A stretch of 64,000 nt of DNA, taken from assembly GCF_021044625.1 (NCBI RefSeq), contig NZ_CP087999.1:4795001-4859000 (forward strand). Reading direction: 5' to 3'. The stretch is from Geomonas sp. RF6. Its GTDB lineage: Bacteria; Desulfobacterota; Desulfuromonadia; Geobacterales; Geobacteraceae. A program made the position numbers and the translations under genes. The notes under the pieces are model-generated. The model saw nothing but the letters and a program-made list of their open reading frames with translations. It had not been told where the DNA came from and ran no database searches. Numbering within the stretch: the first letter of the stretch is position 1; the number at the start of each line of letters is the position of its first letter. Shown here one piece after another: positions 35,405 through 44,496 of this stretch.

Positions 35405-37303
35405 CTAATCCGGCGCCTCGACCGTTCCTGCAGGAGGAGTGGGCAAATGCTCCAGAAGGATGCGCCGCACCTCCTCGATGGTCTGCGGCTTCCCCTGACA
35501 GGAATGTTCGCTGCGCACCACCAGCTCGGATTGCATCCCTTCAAGGTGGGCGCTTTTGTATTCCACCACGCCGTCGTTCCCCGTCGGGATATCCATCCCC
35601 GGCAATACGGCAATGATCGAGTGCCCTCTGACCCCGGGCGCCAGCGGCATGTCGGCCAGCGCCTTGAGCAGAGGGTTGTCCGGGGACATGCCGTCGGCGC
35701 TGGTGGCGATACTGTTACCGCCCGTAATCCTCTTCACGTCGTCGGTGAAAAACTCATAGTAGGTGGCGGTGCGCGAGACGACAGTTGCGGGGAGGGTTAT
35801 CAGGGAGCGGACCAGCTTCCTGACCCACATTTTGCTGCGGAAGCTTCCGCGGTGCGGAGTGGCGATGAAGACGACGTCCTTCACGAACGGCAGCGGCTTC
35901 ACAATGGATATGTGACGCAGCCTCTCCTTGTCAAAGACTGACATCTCCAGCGCCTCGATGCCCTTCCCGGTCATCGAGCGCACCAGCTTCTCGCCGGTAT
36001 CCACTACCAGAAACTTGGTGAGCAGCCCCCCCTGGCTGTGCCCCACCACAACCATCTGCCCGAGCGCAGGATCTTTTCCTTCCGGATCAAGGGTGGCAAC
36101 CTTCTTCACCAACTCGTCCCTGAGGTCTGCAGCCGACATGGCCACCGGGGCGTTGCTGGAGTAGACGAAGTACCAGAATTGGTAATTGCACCGCAGTTCC
36201 GGATCGCCCCGCAGGGTGTTGAACATCTCCACCCACCAGACTGGACTGCTCGCGGTGCCGTGCACGAAGACGACGGGAATCCTGCCCGGCTGGTAAGGCT
36301 GCGTCAGGTAAAGACCATTTGGCACCCGGTTGAATTCCTTCCCGAGGAAGGCGCTCGTCCCAAACCCCCAAATCGACGCTCCTTCGAGGATGTAGGCAAG
36401 GGGGGTGGTGAGGTCTGCTTCTAAAGGAATCAGACGGTTGTTGACGACGATGGCGGAGTCGTCATAGGTCGAGTGGAGCTCAAGGGTAGCCGCGGCGGTG
36501 CCGACGCTTAGTGCTGCGAGGTCCCCATGAATGCGCAGGAAGGCGGTAACCGGCACCGCCTGCCCCCCGAAGGGAGAATCCTTGTTCGCTTTCTTCAGTG
36601 CTATCAGCGGAAGGCCCATCCCGGGGGTCCTGTTGCGCACGGAGATGCCGCGGGCCGCATACTTGTCCGCGGGCTCGATGATGCTGAAATCCGAGAACTG
36701 CCATGGGAACTTCGTCTTCTCCAGGGTAATGGCGACCGAGCCGAGAGGCAGCTTACGCATCCCCCCCGCGAGGACGAGTCCGCCGTCTTCCCCGGTGGCA
36801 AGGGCGCGCCACAAGGAAAAGTTGTACAGGTTGCAGGCGTTGCGAAAGCGCTGGTCGAATGCCGTCGGCGGAGGTTCGCTCCGGTCGTCCAGCAGGAAGA
36901 GGTACGCGTAGATGGCAGAAAGAAGGAAATAGTCGGGCGCAAGCCCCTGATCGACCGGGTCGTTGCTTTTGGCGAGCCGCTCACCGCACAGATAGGACGT
37001 TTCGGACAGTGCATAGAGAAGATCTCGGCGCTGGTCGTGCAGCGCCCTGGCGTGGAGCGCCGCGATTGCCGCAGCCTGGTCCTTCTTGAACTGCATGAGC
37101 AGGTCGTACCGGTTGAGCACCGCCTTGGTCTGATCGCTCGCAACCCCCGCGCTCAACGGATTGGCGTAGGCATCGTGGTAGGACTGGCTGGGGGTGACCT
37201 CCTTTACCCCGATGGGGGTGACGCAAGCGGCCTGGAACGAGAGGAGCAGGAGCGGCACCACGACGCGCAAGAGAGATCGTATCGTCGTCGTTTTCTTCAT
37301 CAT
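35405..37303 (-). CDS. lipoprotein alpha/beta hydrolase
   Basis: About 632 residues with a lipoprotein signal (VVVPLLLLSFQAAC, lipid Cys about residue 27). The N-terminal 300 residues are unassigned. The second half is an alpha/beta hydrolase: oxyanion region IPVVFVHGTASSPVWW, nucleophile elbow VVGHSQGG, and later FIATPHRGS. It should act as an esterase or lipase at the outer or inner membrane face. The start at 37303 lies six bases past the stop of a broken DUF4105 gene, so the two were an operon. The ATG at 37300 is an equal choice. Confidence 0.85.
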   Translation of the reverse strand: MMKKTTTIRSLLRVVVPLLLLSFQAACVTPIGVKEVTPSQSYHDAYANPLSAGVASDQTKAVLNRYDLLMQFKKDQAAAIAALHARALHDQRRDLLYALSETSYLCGERLAKSNDPVDQGLAPDYFLLSAIYAYLFLLDDRSEPPPTAFDQRFRNACNLYNFSLWRALATGEDGGLVLAGGMRKLPLGSVAITLEKTKFPWQFSDFSIIEPADKYAARGISVRNRTPGMGLPLIALKKANKDSPFGGQAVPVTAFLRIHGDLAALSVGTAAATLELHSTYDDSAIVVNNRLIPLEADLTTPLAYILEGASIWGFGTSAFLGKEFNRVPNGLYLTQPYQPGRIPVVFVHGTASSPVWWVEMFNTLRGDPELRCNYQFWYFVYSSNAPVAMSAADLRDELVKKVATLDPEGKDPALGQMVVVGHSQGGLLTKFLVVDTGEKLVRSMTGKGIEALEMSVFDKERLRHISIVKPLPFVKDVVFIATPHRGSFRSKMWVRKLVRSLITLPATVVSRTATYYEFFTDDVKRITGGNSIATSADGMSPDNPLLKALADMPLAPGVRGHSIIAVLPGMDIPTGNDGVVEYKSAHLEGMQSELVVRSEHSCQGKPQTIEEVRRILLEHLPTPPAGTVEAPD

Positions 37304-37308
37304 TGTCC

Positions 37309-37691
37309 TCACCTCGCCATGCCGGGCAGTCCCTTGCGGATGCGGCGATTGAAGTCGGCGGCTCCGTCCGCGGCCTGGGCAGCGGCGTTGATGTAGCTCC
37401 TGCGCTTCAGTTCCTCGAAGGGCATGCTGGTATCGATTATGCCTCGCTCGTAGAGCATCTGGTCGACGTATCCGTTGACGACGATCCGCCAGTCAAATTT
37501 TGCATCCGGATTGAACTGTGCGGTATGCCCCCTGATGTTGGTCGTGCAGTTGCTGGTGAGGGCGTTGTACCACTCGGGTTGATGCTTGATGCTGTTGACC
37601 TCCTTGAGATAGGCGAGGGTTCCCAGGCCGCCATGGCGAGGAGACAGAGGGAAAGGAATATCGTGCCGCATGTGGCAAGAAACCTGGTCAT
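37309..37691 (-). pseudogene. truncated and frameshifted DUF4105 gene
   Basis: From ATG 37691 the frame starts with a signal-like stretch, MTRFLATCGTIFLSLCLLAMAA, then turns into low-complexity sequence. A +1 frame on the same DNA reads LAYLKEVNSIKHQPEWYNALTSNCTTNIRGHT, the C-terminal signature of DUF4105 (Lnb-like periplasmic) proteins, and continues to the stop at 37309. Full DUF4105 proteins are about three times longer. The natural reading is an internal deletion with frameshift. A short chimeric protein from the second frame (start 37698) cannot be excluded. Confidence 0.6.
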
Positions 37692-37698
37692 GGGCCAC

Positions 37699-38108
37699 TT
37701 CACTATTGAACTAAAAATGGGGGGAGTGTGTTGGGGGAACCGCTCCACAAAACATTACCATCCGCTGAAAAATTTGCGCCCTTACCGCAATGACAATCAC
37801 ACGCTCCACCCCCGGCACTCCGAGGAGAAAAAGCCTTGGCACCTGAAGACGGCATGGCTCCGTGTATTTCTCGACAGCCGTTGCCAGTATCAGTTGGCGC
37901 TACTATCAACAGCTTTTGAATTAGATATGTATAATTATAATGGCTGTGAGGCGGGATGAAGCACCCGCTCCGGATGGCGCCTGTCTTCTGAGCATGAGCA
38001 CCGTTGAGTGCTGTCTGCTCCTGCAGTTCTACTCGGAGTTCACCTTGCTAGCAATGGCAGGCGACGACTTGTCCCGGTCCTGGAAACACAAGGCGTGAAG
38101 GAGCCACT
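37699..38108. promoter_or_regulatory. intergenic region with AT-rich promoter candidate
   Basis: 410 bp between divergent genes. An AT-rich island at 37914-37941 (TTTTGAATTAGATATG then TATAAT at 37936-37941) is the only place resembling a -10 box for the DUF3300 gene. The spacing to a -35-like TTGAAT is only 14 bp, so the assignment is weak. Nothing else is recognised. Confidence 0.3.
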
Positions 38109-39362
38109 ATGAAACGAAAAGCGCTGTGGTTGCGGATTGCGACACTCCTGGCAGCCGTTCTCCTCGCCCTCCCCCTTCTGGCCCTGGCTCAGGACTCAGA
38201 CAACACACCCCAAAAGAAGCTGTCGAAGGAGGAATTGGGCCAACTGCTGGCGCCAATTGCACTTTACCCCGATGACCTGGTGACGCAGATCCTGATGGCA
38301 TCGACCTATCCGTTGGAAATCGTACAGGCGGACCGTTGGGTAAAAAGCCACAAGCAGAGCGCGGGAGAGCAACTGGCAAAAGACCTTGAAAAGGAAAGTT
38401 GGGACCCGAGCGTTAAGTCCCTCGTCCAATTTCCCACTGTGCTGGCCGCGATGAGCGACAAACTCGACCTGACTACAAAGATCGGCGATGCCTTCCTCTC
38501 CCAGCAGCAGGACGTTTTGGAAACGATCCAGGAATTGCGGAAAAAGGCGCAGGCCGCGGGTAACCTGAAGTCGACCAAGGAGCAGGTAGTGGTGGTGGAA
38601 AAGGAGACCATCATCATCAAGCCAGCCGATCCTCAGGTAATCTACGTCCCCAGCTACAGCCCGACCGTCGTGTACGGGACCTGGCCATATCCCGCATACC
38701 CTCCAGCCTATTACTATCCGCCGCCCCCCCCTTCTTACCCGGCGTATCATTTTGCCGCAGGCATGGCAGTAGGGGTTGCCTGGGGGTATGCCTGGGGGCA
38801 CAGCGACTGGCACGGGCAGGAGGTAACGATCAACCACAACCAGAACGTCACTCTCAACCGCAACATCGACCGCAGCAAGTATGAAAACCGTCAGGGGGGG
38901 AACAGTACCTGGCAGCACAACCCGAGCCACCGCAAGGGGGTGGCCTACAAAGATGGCGCCACGGCCAAAAGGTATGGACAGTCCCCGGCACGCTCGACGG
39001 CGGCGAGGGCAGACGCCAGGGGGTACGGGAGCGGGCGTGGGGCTGGCACGGGCGCACGCCAGACACCCGGAGGCACGGGTCGCGTAGGCGAGCCTGGCGC
39101 AGCACGGGGCGCTGGAACATCAAGTAGGGCCGCCGGTTCCACAACGCGCACCGCAGCCTCCTCCCGAGGCGGGCGTGACAGCGCATTCGGTGGCGGTTAT
39201 GGTAGCGGCACGCAGGAACGGGTAGCCAGTGACAGGGGGCGGGCAAGCCGCCAGAGCAGCTTCGGCAGCAGTGGGGCCTCCCGATCTGGCGGAGGATTTG
39301 GCGGCGGTTCACGAGGCGGAGGCGGCGGTTTCCGCGGCGGTGGCGGTGGTCGTCGCAGGTAA
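38109..39362 (+). CDS. DUF3300 protein with Gly/Arg-rich tail
   Basis: 417 residues. The signal peptide MKRKALWLRIATLLAAVLLALPLLALAQ precedes the DUF3300 domain (about 40-240: LLAPIALYPDDLVTQILMASTYPLEIVQADRW, VIYVPSYSPTVVYG, then Pro/Tyr-rich). The C-terminal 150 residues are a Gly/Ser/Arg-rich tail ending in repeated GGGG(F/G)RGG. The mature protein is periplasmic or surface exposed. AAGGAG lies upstream of the start. The DUF2950 gene follows after 37 bp, an association known from many proteobacteria. The function of the pair is unknown. Confidence 0.9.
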   Translation: MKRKALWLRIATLLAAVLLALPLLALAQDSDNTPQKKLSKEELGQLLAPIALYPDDLVTQILMASTYPLEIVQADRWVKSHKQSAGEQLAKDLEKESWDPSVKSLVQFPTVLAAMSDKLDLTTKIGDAFLSQQQDVLETIQELRKKAQAAGNLKSTKEQVVVVEKETIIIKPADPQVIYVPSYSPTVVYGTWPYPAYPPAYYYPPPPPSYPAYHFAAGMAVGVAWGYAWGHSDWHGQEVTINHNQNVTLNRNIDRSKYENRQGGNSTWQHNPSHRKGVAYKDGATAKRYGQSPARSTAARADARGYGSGRGAGTGARQTPGGTGRVGEPGAARGAGTSSRAAGSTTRTAASSRGGRDSAFGGGYGSGTQERVASDRGRASRQSSFGSSGASRSGGGFGGGSRGGGGGFRGGGGGRRR

Positions 39363-39399
39363 GGGGTGAACCTATTTCCGCGTACGGAGGAGACACACG

Positions 39400-40377
39400 A
39401 TGGTGAAGACATTCCGGGAAAAGCGCATATGCTTCGGTCTGCTGCTGGCTATACTATTGGCCCTTGGCTGCGCGGCACACGCCCTGGGGGCATCTCCCTC
39501 GCAAAAGCAAAGGACCTTCGACTCCGCTGAGGAGGCCGTGAAAAGCCTGATCGACGCGGTAAGAAGTAGGGATTCCGGGGAAGTTCTTGCCATTCTCGGC
39601 CCTGGGTCGCGGGAGATCGTCACTTCCGGGGACCCCGTGGCCGACAAGTCCGGCAGGGAAGAATTCCTCAGACTGTATGACGAAAAGGCGGTAATCGAAG
39701 GGGCAGGTACCGGTAAAGCACTCCTGTCCATCGGAAAGGAGGGTTATCCCTTTCCTATCCCGGTAGTCAAAAAGAGCAGAGTGTGGGTCTTTGACGCCAA
39801 GGCAGGAAAGGAGGAGCTACTGAACCGCAGGATCGGCCGCAACGAGTTGAAGGCAGTCGACGTCCTGCACGCCTACGTGGACGCCCAACGTGAATATGCC
39901 GCCATGGATCCGAACCATAACGGAGGAGAGTTCGCCCAGAAGATCCGCAGCACTCCGGGGAAAAAGGACGGGCTCTATTGGGAAGCGAAGGACGGCGAGG
40001 ACGAGAGCCCCCTCGGTCCGTTGCTCGCCCAGGCAGCAAGGGAGGGGTACCGCGCGACAAACGAAAAGCGTATCCCCTACCACGGATATCTCTTCAGGAT
40101 CTTGACAGCCCAGGGCAAGAATGCCGACGGGGGGGCCTTTGACTACGTAGTAAACGGAAAAATGGCCCTTGGCTTTGCTCTGGTGGCGTACCCGGCACAA
40201 TACGGCTCGTCCGGCGTCATGACGTTCATCATTAACCAAAAAGGTATCGTCTACCAGAAGGACATGGGACCGGACACCGGCAAAGTTGCGGCAGCCATCA
40301 AACTTTACAATCCCGACAAGAGCTGGAAGAAGGTGGAACCGGATACATCTGTAGCGGGAGACGCAACGGGAAGATGA
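39400..40377 (+). CDS. DUF2950 protein
   Basis: 325 residues with an N-terminal signal (ICFGLLLAILLALGCAAHALG). DUF2950 features are visible: FDSAEEAVKSLIDAVRSRD near the start, ELKAVDVLHAYVDAQREYA, and late HGYLFRILTAQGKNADGG and YGSSGVMTFIINQKGIVYQKDMG. The protein is probably periplasmic. It sits 37 bp after the DUF3300 gene with GGAGGAG upstream, so it is the second gene of that operon. Confidence 0.9.
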   Translation: MVKTFREKRICFGLLLAILLALGCAAHALGASPSQKQRTFDSAEEAVKSLIDAVRSRDSGEVLAILGPGSREIVTSGDPVADKSGREEFLRLYDEKAVIEGAGTGKALLSIGKEGYPFPIPVVKKSRVWVFDAKAGKEELLNRRIGRNELKAVDVLHAYVDAQREYAAMDPNHNGGEFAQKIRSTPGKKDGLYWEAKDGEDESPLGPLLAQAAREGYRATNEKRIPYHGYLFRILTAQGKNADGGAFDYVVNGKMALGFALVAYPAQYGSSGVMTFIINQKGIVYQKDMGPDTGKVAAAIKLYNPDKSWKKVEPDTSVAGDATGR

Positions 40378-40521
40378 AGAGATCGCGAGAGATGTGCGAG
40401 CAGGGGATGCCGTCATAGCCATGCCCTGCGTGCCTTCGGCAGACCGCTGGAACCGGTCTTCAAATCTGTCGGCGCCGTCGTGGGATTGGAGGCCCCCTCA
40501 AATGGTACTTTTCAGGCTGGG

Positions 40522-42423
40522 CTAAAGCTTCACTGCAGATGTCAATTGCTGAAATACCAACTTTGCGCCGTAGTTTGTCAGATGGTTTGTATCGCGGTAC
40601 AGCGGGTTCAAACCTGAAGTGTGCCCGTTAAAGCACTGGGCATCACCACATCCAAGTCCTATCAGGCGGTCCCTCTCGTTGAACAAGGTAAATTTTGGTG
40701 CCTGAGTCAACATCTCGATCCGGCTGTCGACGTAATCTGCCGCAGCCTCCTTGACTGTTTTGACCTGATCGACCTTATTGAGCATTGCCGCACGCATAGG
40801 CTCGACAGAAAGGGAATATCTCGGGGTGAAGAAGATGACATGGGCATTGAGTTGAAGCATATGGTGGATCAAAGCTGACAAGTAATCCATGTCCTTGCGC
40901 AGCAACTCCTTGTCGCTATGCCCCGTATGACTGTAGTACGCGCCGATAACTACGATATCGTCAAAACGATTTTTTTCGATCACTTCTTCAAGAAGGCGCA
41001 TTGCCTTGCCACATTGCCCCCCGTTCACCCCCGCCTGACTCGGAAGGAATCCGCACCCGCCGACTGAGAATTGCCAGGCGTCCAGCTTCTCGATCGTGAC
41101 GTACCTGCGGAATTCGGCCGAGTAATCTGCACTGTGAGAATCCCCGACCAGCAGTATTTTTTTCGCATCCGGCTCAATGTTAACTCTGCCGATGCTGGCC
41201 CCTTCAGAAATGCACAGGTTACCATCCACTCCTTCGGGAGAGACAGGTATGAGCGCGGCGGATTCGAAATAATCCCTCGGAAGGGTGCTTGGTGCAGTCC
41301 TGGCTGTGAAGCCGTTTTTAGCGTGCCCGGCAAAACCCGTTGCCAGGAAGAACACGGTGCACACGGCACCATAGCGGAAGATCTGTGCGCGGGAAAAACG
41401 GCGACGATCCCTGAATGGCGTCTCAACGTACTTCCAAGTCAGATATGCGAGGATTGCCGTAGCAAGCACTAGCGTTGCTAACAGAAGAAAACTTGGCTCG
41501 TTGAGACTCCTATGCCTGGCAAAGGCAAACAACGGCTGGTGCCATAAGTATGCGCTGTAGCTTATTAGCCCAACACCAACGAGGTGCTTACTTCCCAGAA
41601 GCCTGCCAACGAGAGTTTGAGGCGTTGCAGCTACGATGATGAGTGCTGTGCCGATCGTCGGTATAAGTGCATACACGCTTGGAAAGGGAGTTCCCTTGTC
41701 GAAGGCGCATACGGCGTATGCAATCAAGGAGAGACCGGCGAAGCTAGCGAACTGCTGTGAGCAGTTGACTTCATCACGTGCAGAGTCATTGCCGGAGAGA
41801 TAGAACGCGGCGAAAACGCCGATCAGTAGTTCCCACACCCGAGTAGGCAGCAAAAAGAAAGTGAAGGTCGGATGCGCCAGCGAACCCCACTGCGCTATAC
41901 CTAGACTTATGACAGCCACCACAGCGAATATCGTGACTATCCACCGCCTGCCCACCTTCCACGTCAGCAGCAGGACGATTGGAAACAGCATGTAGTATTG
42001 TTCTTCTACAGCCAGGCTCCAGGTGTGTAACAGCGGAACCAATTCAGTAGAGGCGTCAAAGTATCCACTTTTGAGAAAGAAAAAGACGTTCGAAGAAAAG
42101 CCCGAAACAGCAACCAAGCTTTGTGAAAACACCTTCATGTCCGAGGGGAGCAACCAGAGCCAGGCAAACGGTAAACAGGCAAACATCACGACAAAGAGCG
42201 CCGGCAGTATCCGCCGCGCTCTGCGCTCGTAAAAGCTCGCCAGCGTGAAGGTGCCGGCGCGCTTCTCAGCAAGTATGACAGAGGTTATCAAGTAGCCGCT
42301 GATGACGAAAAAGACGTCAACTCCGACAAATCCACCTGAAAATAGTCGAAAGCCTGCGTGAAAAAGTATGACCGGGATGACTGCCAAAGCACGCAGCCCG
42401 TCTATCTCTGGTCTGTATTTCAT
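40522..42423 (-). CDS. OafA/YrhL-type acyltransferase with C-terminal SGNH domain
   Basis: 633 residues from MKYRPEIDGLRALAVIPVILFH at 42423, with AGGAG before the ATG; the longer frame to 42489 has a non-family prefix. Residues about 1-370 are an acyltransferase-3 membrane domain of ten or more helices (R/H active segment LRALAV...FHAG, FFVISGYLIT). After a linker the SGNH hydrolase-like domain follows: ILLVGDSHS, VVIGAYYSHTG and the C-terminal YRDTNHLTNYG with the Asp-His pair. It O-acetylates a surface polysaccharide; no glycan genes are adjacent except at 44.5 kb on the other strand. Confidence 0.92.
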   Translation of the reverse strand: MKYRPEIDGLRALAVIPVILFHAGFRLFSGGFVGVDVFFVISGYLITSVILAEKRAGTFTLASFYERRARRILPALFVVMFACLPFAWLWLLPSDMKVFSQSLVAVSGFSSNVFFFLKSGYFDASTELVPLLHTWSLAVEEQYYMLFPIVLLLTWKVGRRWIVTIFAVVAVISLGIAQWGSLAHPTFTFFLLPTRVWELLIGVFAAFYLSGNDSARDEVNCSQQFASFAGLSLIAYAVCAFDKGTPFPSVYALIPTIGTALIIVAATPQTLVGRLLGSKHLVGVGLISYSAYLWHQPLFAFARHRSLNEPSFLLLATLVLATAILAYLTWKYVETPFRDRRRFSRAQIFRYGAVCTVFFLATGFAGHAKNGFTARTAPSTLPRDYFESAALIPVSPEGVDGNLCISEGASIGRVNIEPDAKKILLVGDSHSADYSAEFRRYVTIEKLDAWQFSVGGCGFLPSQAGVNGGQCGKAMRLLEEVIEKNRFDDIVVIGAYYSHTGHSDKELLRKDMDYLSALIHHMLQLNAHVIFFTPRYSLSVEPMRAAMLNKVDQVKTVKEAAADYVDSRIEMLTQAPKFTLFNERDRLIGLGCGDAQCFNGHTSGLNPLYRDTNHLTNYGAKLVFQQLTSAVKL

Positions 42424-42576
42424 AGCTCCTGCCACCTGTAAATCCCTCCACCGGGTCGCAATGCTAGTTCCCCTGTCGGCCAACGTCAACTGTTTTCCCG
42501 GCCAATGACAGATTTACCTTTCGTCGATGTCAGGGCGGGTGGCGGCTGAGCGCTTAGGTGGATTCTATTCTTAATT

Positions 42577-43662
42577 GCACCAGTTGATGTAAAAGCAGGA
42601 CATGACAGGCAAATCTGGTAGTGTGTGAAGCGCGACCAACACATACCCCAGGAGGAGCCCGCCATGTCCCACACGCATCTTACAGAAAATGAGCGATATG
42701 TCATCAGCCATTTGAAGGTGGCGAAATTTAGCCTTCGCGAAATCGGCCGTAGGCTTGGACGCCATCACACAAGCATCATGCGCGAGATTGCGCGCAACGG
42801 CCCGACATACCCCGATGGAGTTTACTGGTACACCTTCACGCATGGCACTGCGCTTAAACGTCGTCACCAGCCCAGGTCTTTCCGGCGGCAGGACAACGCC
42901 GATCTGGTCGCTTACGTTGAAGAGAAATTGATGCTGGATTGGCCACCTGAAGCCATTGCCGCCAGGCTCAAAATGGATTTCCCAATGGACCGGGCGATGC
43001 GCATCAGTCATGAAACCATCTACCGCTGGATTTACCTAGACGCCAGAGAAGGTGGCGAGCTTCACAAGCATCTTCGCCGTCGGAGGCGGAATCGCCGTAG
43101 GCAAACGCGCTACTGCGCAGGACGGCGGTTCATTCCGGGTCGAGTCTCAATTAAGGAGAGGCCGGCAGTAGTTGGTACCAGAGAACGATTTGGGGACTGG
43201 GAAGGCGACACGCTGCACGGTGCGAAAGGCGCAGGAAACCTTGCCACGTACGTTGAGCGCAAGAGCCGCTTTTTACTTGCCGCAAGACTCGCAGACAGAA
43301 GGGCCGCAACCATGACGGATCATAGCGCGAGGTGCTTCAGCCCTCTGCCCGAGATCCTCTGCCAGACAGTAACCGTTGATAACGGTAGTGAGTTTGCGGA
43401 ATTCAAAGATCTGGAAACTAAGACAGGGCTTACCGTGTATTTCGCGGATCCTTATGCGTCTTGGCAGCGTGGCACCAATGAGAACACAAACGGCATCTTG
43501 CGGCACTACTTTCCGAAGGGGTTCGACTTCAGGACCCTATCAGAGGAAGAAATTCAGCAGGTCGTGAAACAGGTCAACGATCGACCACGAAAGTGCCTCG
43601 GCTACCGGACTCCTGCGGAAGTTCTGCGTGCATCATTCGGTGGTGCATTTACAACTTGAATT
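42577..43662 (+). mobile_element. IS30-family insertion sequence
   Basis: The transposase gene is flanked by imperfect inverted ends: left TTGCACCAGTTGATGTAAAAGCA near 42577-42599, and right, on the opposite strand, AAGTTGTAAATGCACC ending near 43662. Shared core AGTTG-TAAA-GCA, with a three-base gap on the left. The exact ends and target duplication are not certain. It lies immediately left of the tRNA-fMet fragment region. Confidence 0.65.
42664..43659 (+). CDS. IS30-family transposase
   Basis: 331 residues from MSHTHLTENERYVISHLKVAKFS at 42664, with AGGAGGAGCC upstream. The N-terminus has the helix-turn-helix typical of IS30 (SLREIGRRLGRHHTSIMREIARNG), followed by the DDE catalytic domain: first Asp in FGDWEGDTLHG, second Asp in VTVDNGSEF, Glu in GTNENTNGILRHYFPKG. 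It is complete with no frameshift, so the element may be active. Confidence 0.95.
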   Translation: MSHTHLTENERYVISHLKVAKFSLREIGRRLGRHHTSIMREIARNGPTYPDGVYWYTFTHGTALKRRHQPRSFRRQDNADLVAYVEEKLMLDWPPEAIAARLKMDFPMDRAMRISHETIYRWIYLDAREGGELHKHLRRRRRNRRRQTRYCAGRRFIPGRVSIKERPAVVGTRERFGDWEGDTLHGAKGAGNLATYVERKSRFLLAARLADRRAATMTDHSARCFSPLPEILCQTVTVDNGSEFAEFKDLETKTGLTVYFADPYASWQRGTNENTNGILRHYFPKGFDFRTLSEEEIQQVVKQVNDRPRKCLGYRTPAEVLRASFGGAFTT

Positions 43663-43685
43663 CACCTTAGGCTGGACGGGGCGAG

Positions 43686-43819
43686 GGGGACAGGCACCTT
43701 CTAATGGGAGGCGCGAGGGGGACAGGCAGCTTCTCATGTGCAGAAGCGCTGAGGACTGGATCGGAAGGAACTGTACTGCTTAAAATGCAAGGGGACTGGC
43801 ACCTGCGGAGCCAGTCCCC
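43686..43819. repeat. GGGGACAGGC / GGGGACTGGC hairpin repeats, family C
   Basis: Two copies of GGGGGACAGGCA at 43686-43695 and 43716-43727 are followed by a hairpin at 43791-43819 with arms GGGGACTGGC and GCCAGTCCCC. The same family forms a hairpin at 61537-61572, and a half motif is near 1227. They lie between the IS30 element and the tRNA-fMet fragment. Confidence 0.6.
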
Positions 43820-43828
43820 GAAAAACAG

Positions 43829-43886
43829 TGGTGCAGAAGACGCAAAAAAGGGATTGGCCATATCAGCCGATCCCTTTAAATTTGTT
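43829..43886 (-). terminator. copy of the tRNA-fMet terminator next to the tRNA fragment
   Basis: The stretch TGGTGCAG-AAGACGCAAAAAAGGGAT corresponds to the flank of the intact tRNA at 47455-47480. A hairpin AAAGGGATTGGC / GCCGATCCCTTT follows; its stem differs from the other copy but still pairs, with one G-T pair. On the minus strand it would sit after the tRNA-fMet 3' end. Confidence 0.6.
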
Positions 43887-43929
43887 TGGTTGCGGGGAGA
43901 GGATTTCCCTCTGACCTTCGGGTTATGAG
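43887..43929 (-). pseudogene. degenerate 3' half of tRNA-fMet
   Basis: On the minus strand this reads CTCATAACCCGAAGGTCAGAGG, then a three-base loss in the T loop, then ATCCTCTCCCCGCAACCA. It matches the 3' half of the intact tRNA at 47514-47590, starting at the anticodon. Sequence 5' to the anticodon is unrelated, so it cannot make a tRNA. It marks a duplicated tRNA end, as left by integration at a tRNA gene. Confidence 0.75.
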
Positions 43930-44245
43930 GGACACTGCCTCTAGGTCGTCTTCCCCTATCATTCAGTAACTTACAGCAATTTTGCTCAGTTGTCTATCAC
44001 GCCTCGGCTTGCCATGTCACCATGTTTGCCATATTTTCCAAATTTGGTGTACAAATTGGTGTGCAGCTATCAGCATCGCGGAGAAAGTCTGACAGGTAGA
44101 AACGCGGTCCATGTGGAGCGTCCACGAGGGGAATTGGGGATTGAGCCCGTACTAGGCAATGTATAAGTGATAGAAAGCAATACACACGGCCGCCTCATCA
44201 AGACCACCCTCCTCACCCCTGTTCATCGGACCAGAGCTTAGTCTG
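43930..44245. other. gene-free left edge of the tRNA-fMet-bounded segment
   Basis: No ORF here has a ribosome site or family signature, and no integrase or relaxase remnant is recognised. The base composition becomes AT-richer toward 44.3 kb. Confidence 0.3.
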
Positions 44246-44274
44246 TTGACATTGAGGTTCGTTTATATTATCGT
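44246..44274 (+). promoter_or_regulatory. sigma-70-like promoter candidate for the glycosyltransferase gene
   Basis: TTGACA at 44246-44251, a 17-bp spacer, then TATCGT at 44269-44274. It is about 220 bp upstream of the ATG at 44497. The -35 box is consensus and the -10 is weak. Confidence 0.35.
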
Positions 44275-44496
44275 AAAGTCCCTCACATGCAAGGTGTTCT
44301 GACTATTGAGTATAAGCCACATCCCCTTAAGGCATCATGCGATGTCTCTTCAGTGAAAAAAGCTAAAGAATCTACTGCTCGCGACAAAGTTCACCACCCG
44401 GAATCGATCATCTACCCTGTTCCTTGGTAATCCCCTGCGAAGGAAGCCAGGGAGTGCACTCGACCACCAATAGTATTTAATAACAAAAGAAATGTA

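Noticed and set aside
43887-43929. Second functional tRNA-fMet
   Set aside because: Only the 3' half is present, the T loop lost three bases, and the 5' side is unrelated.
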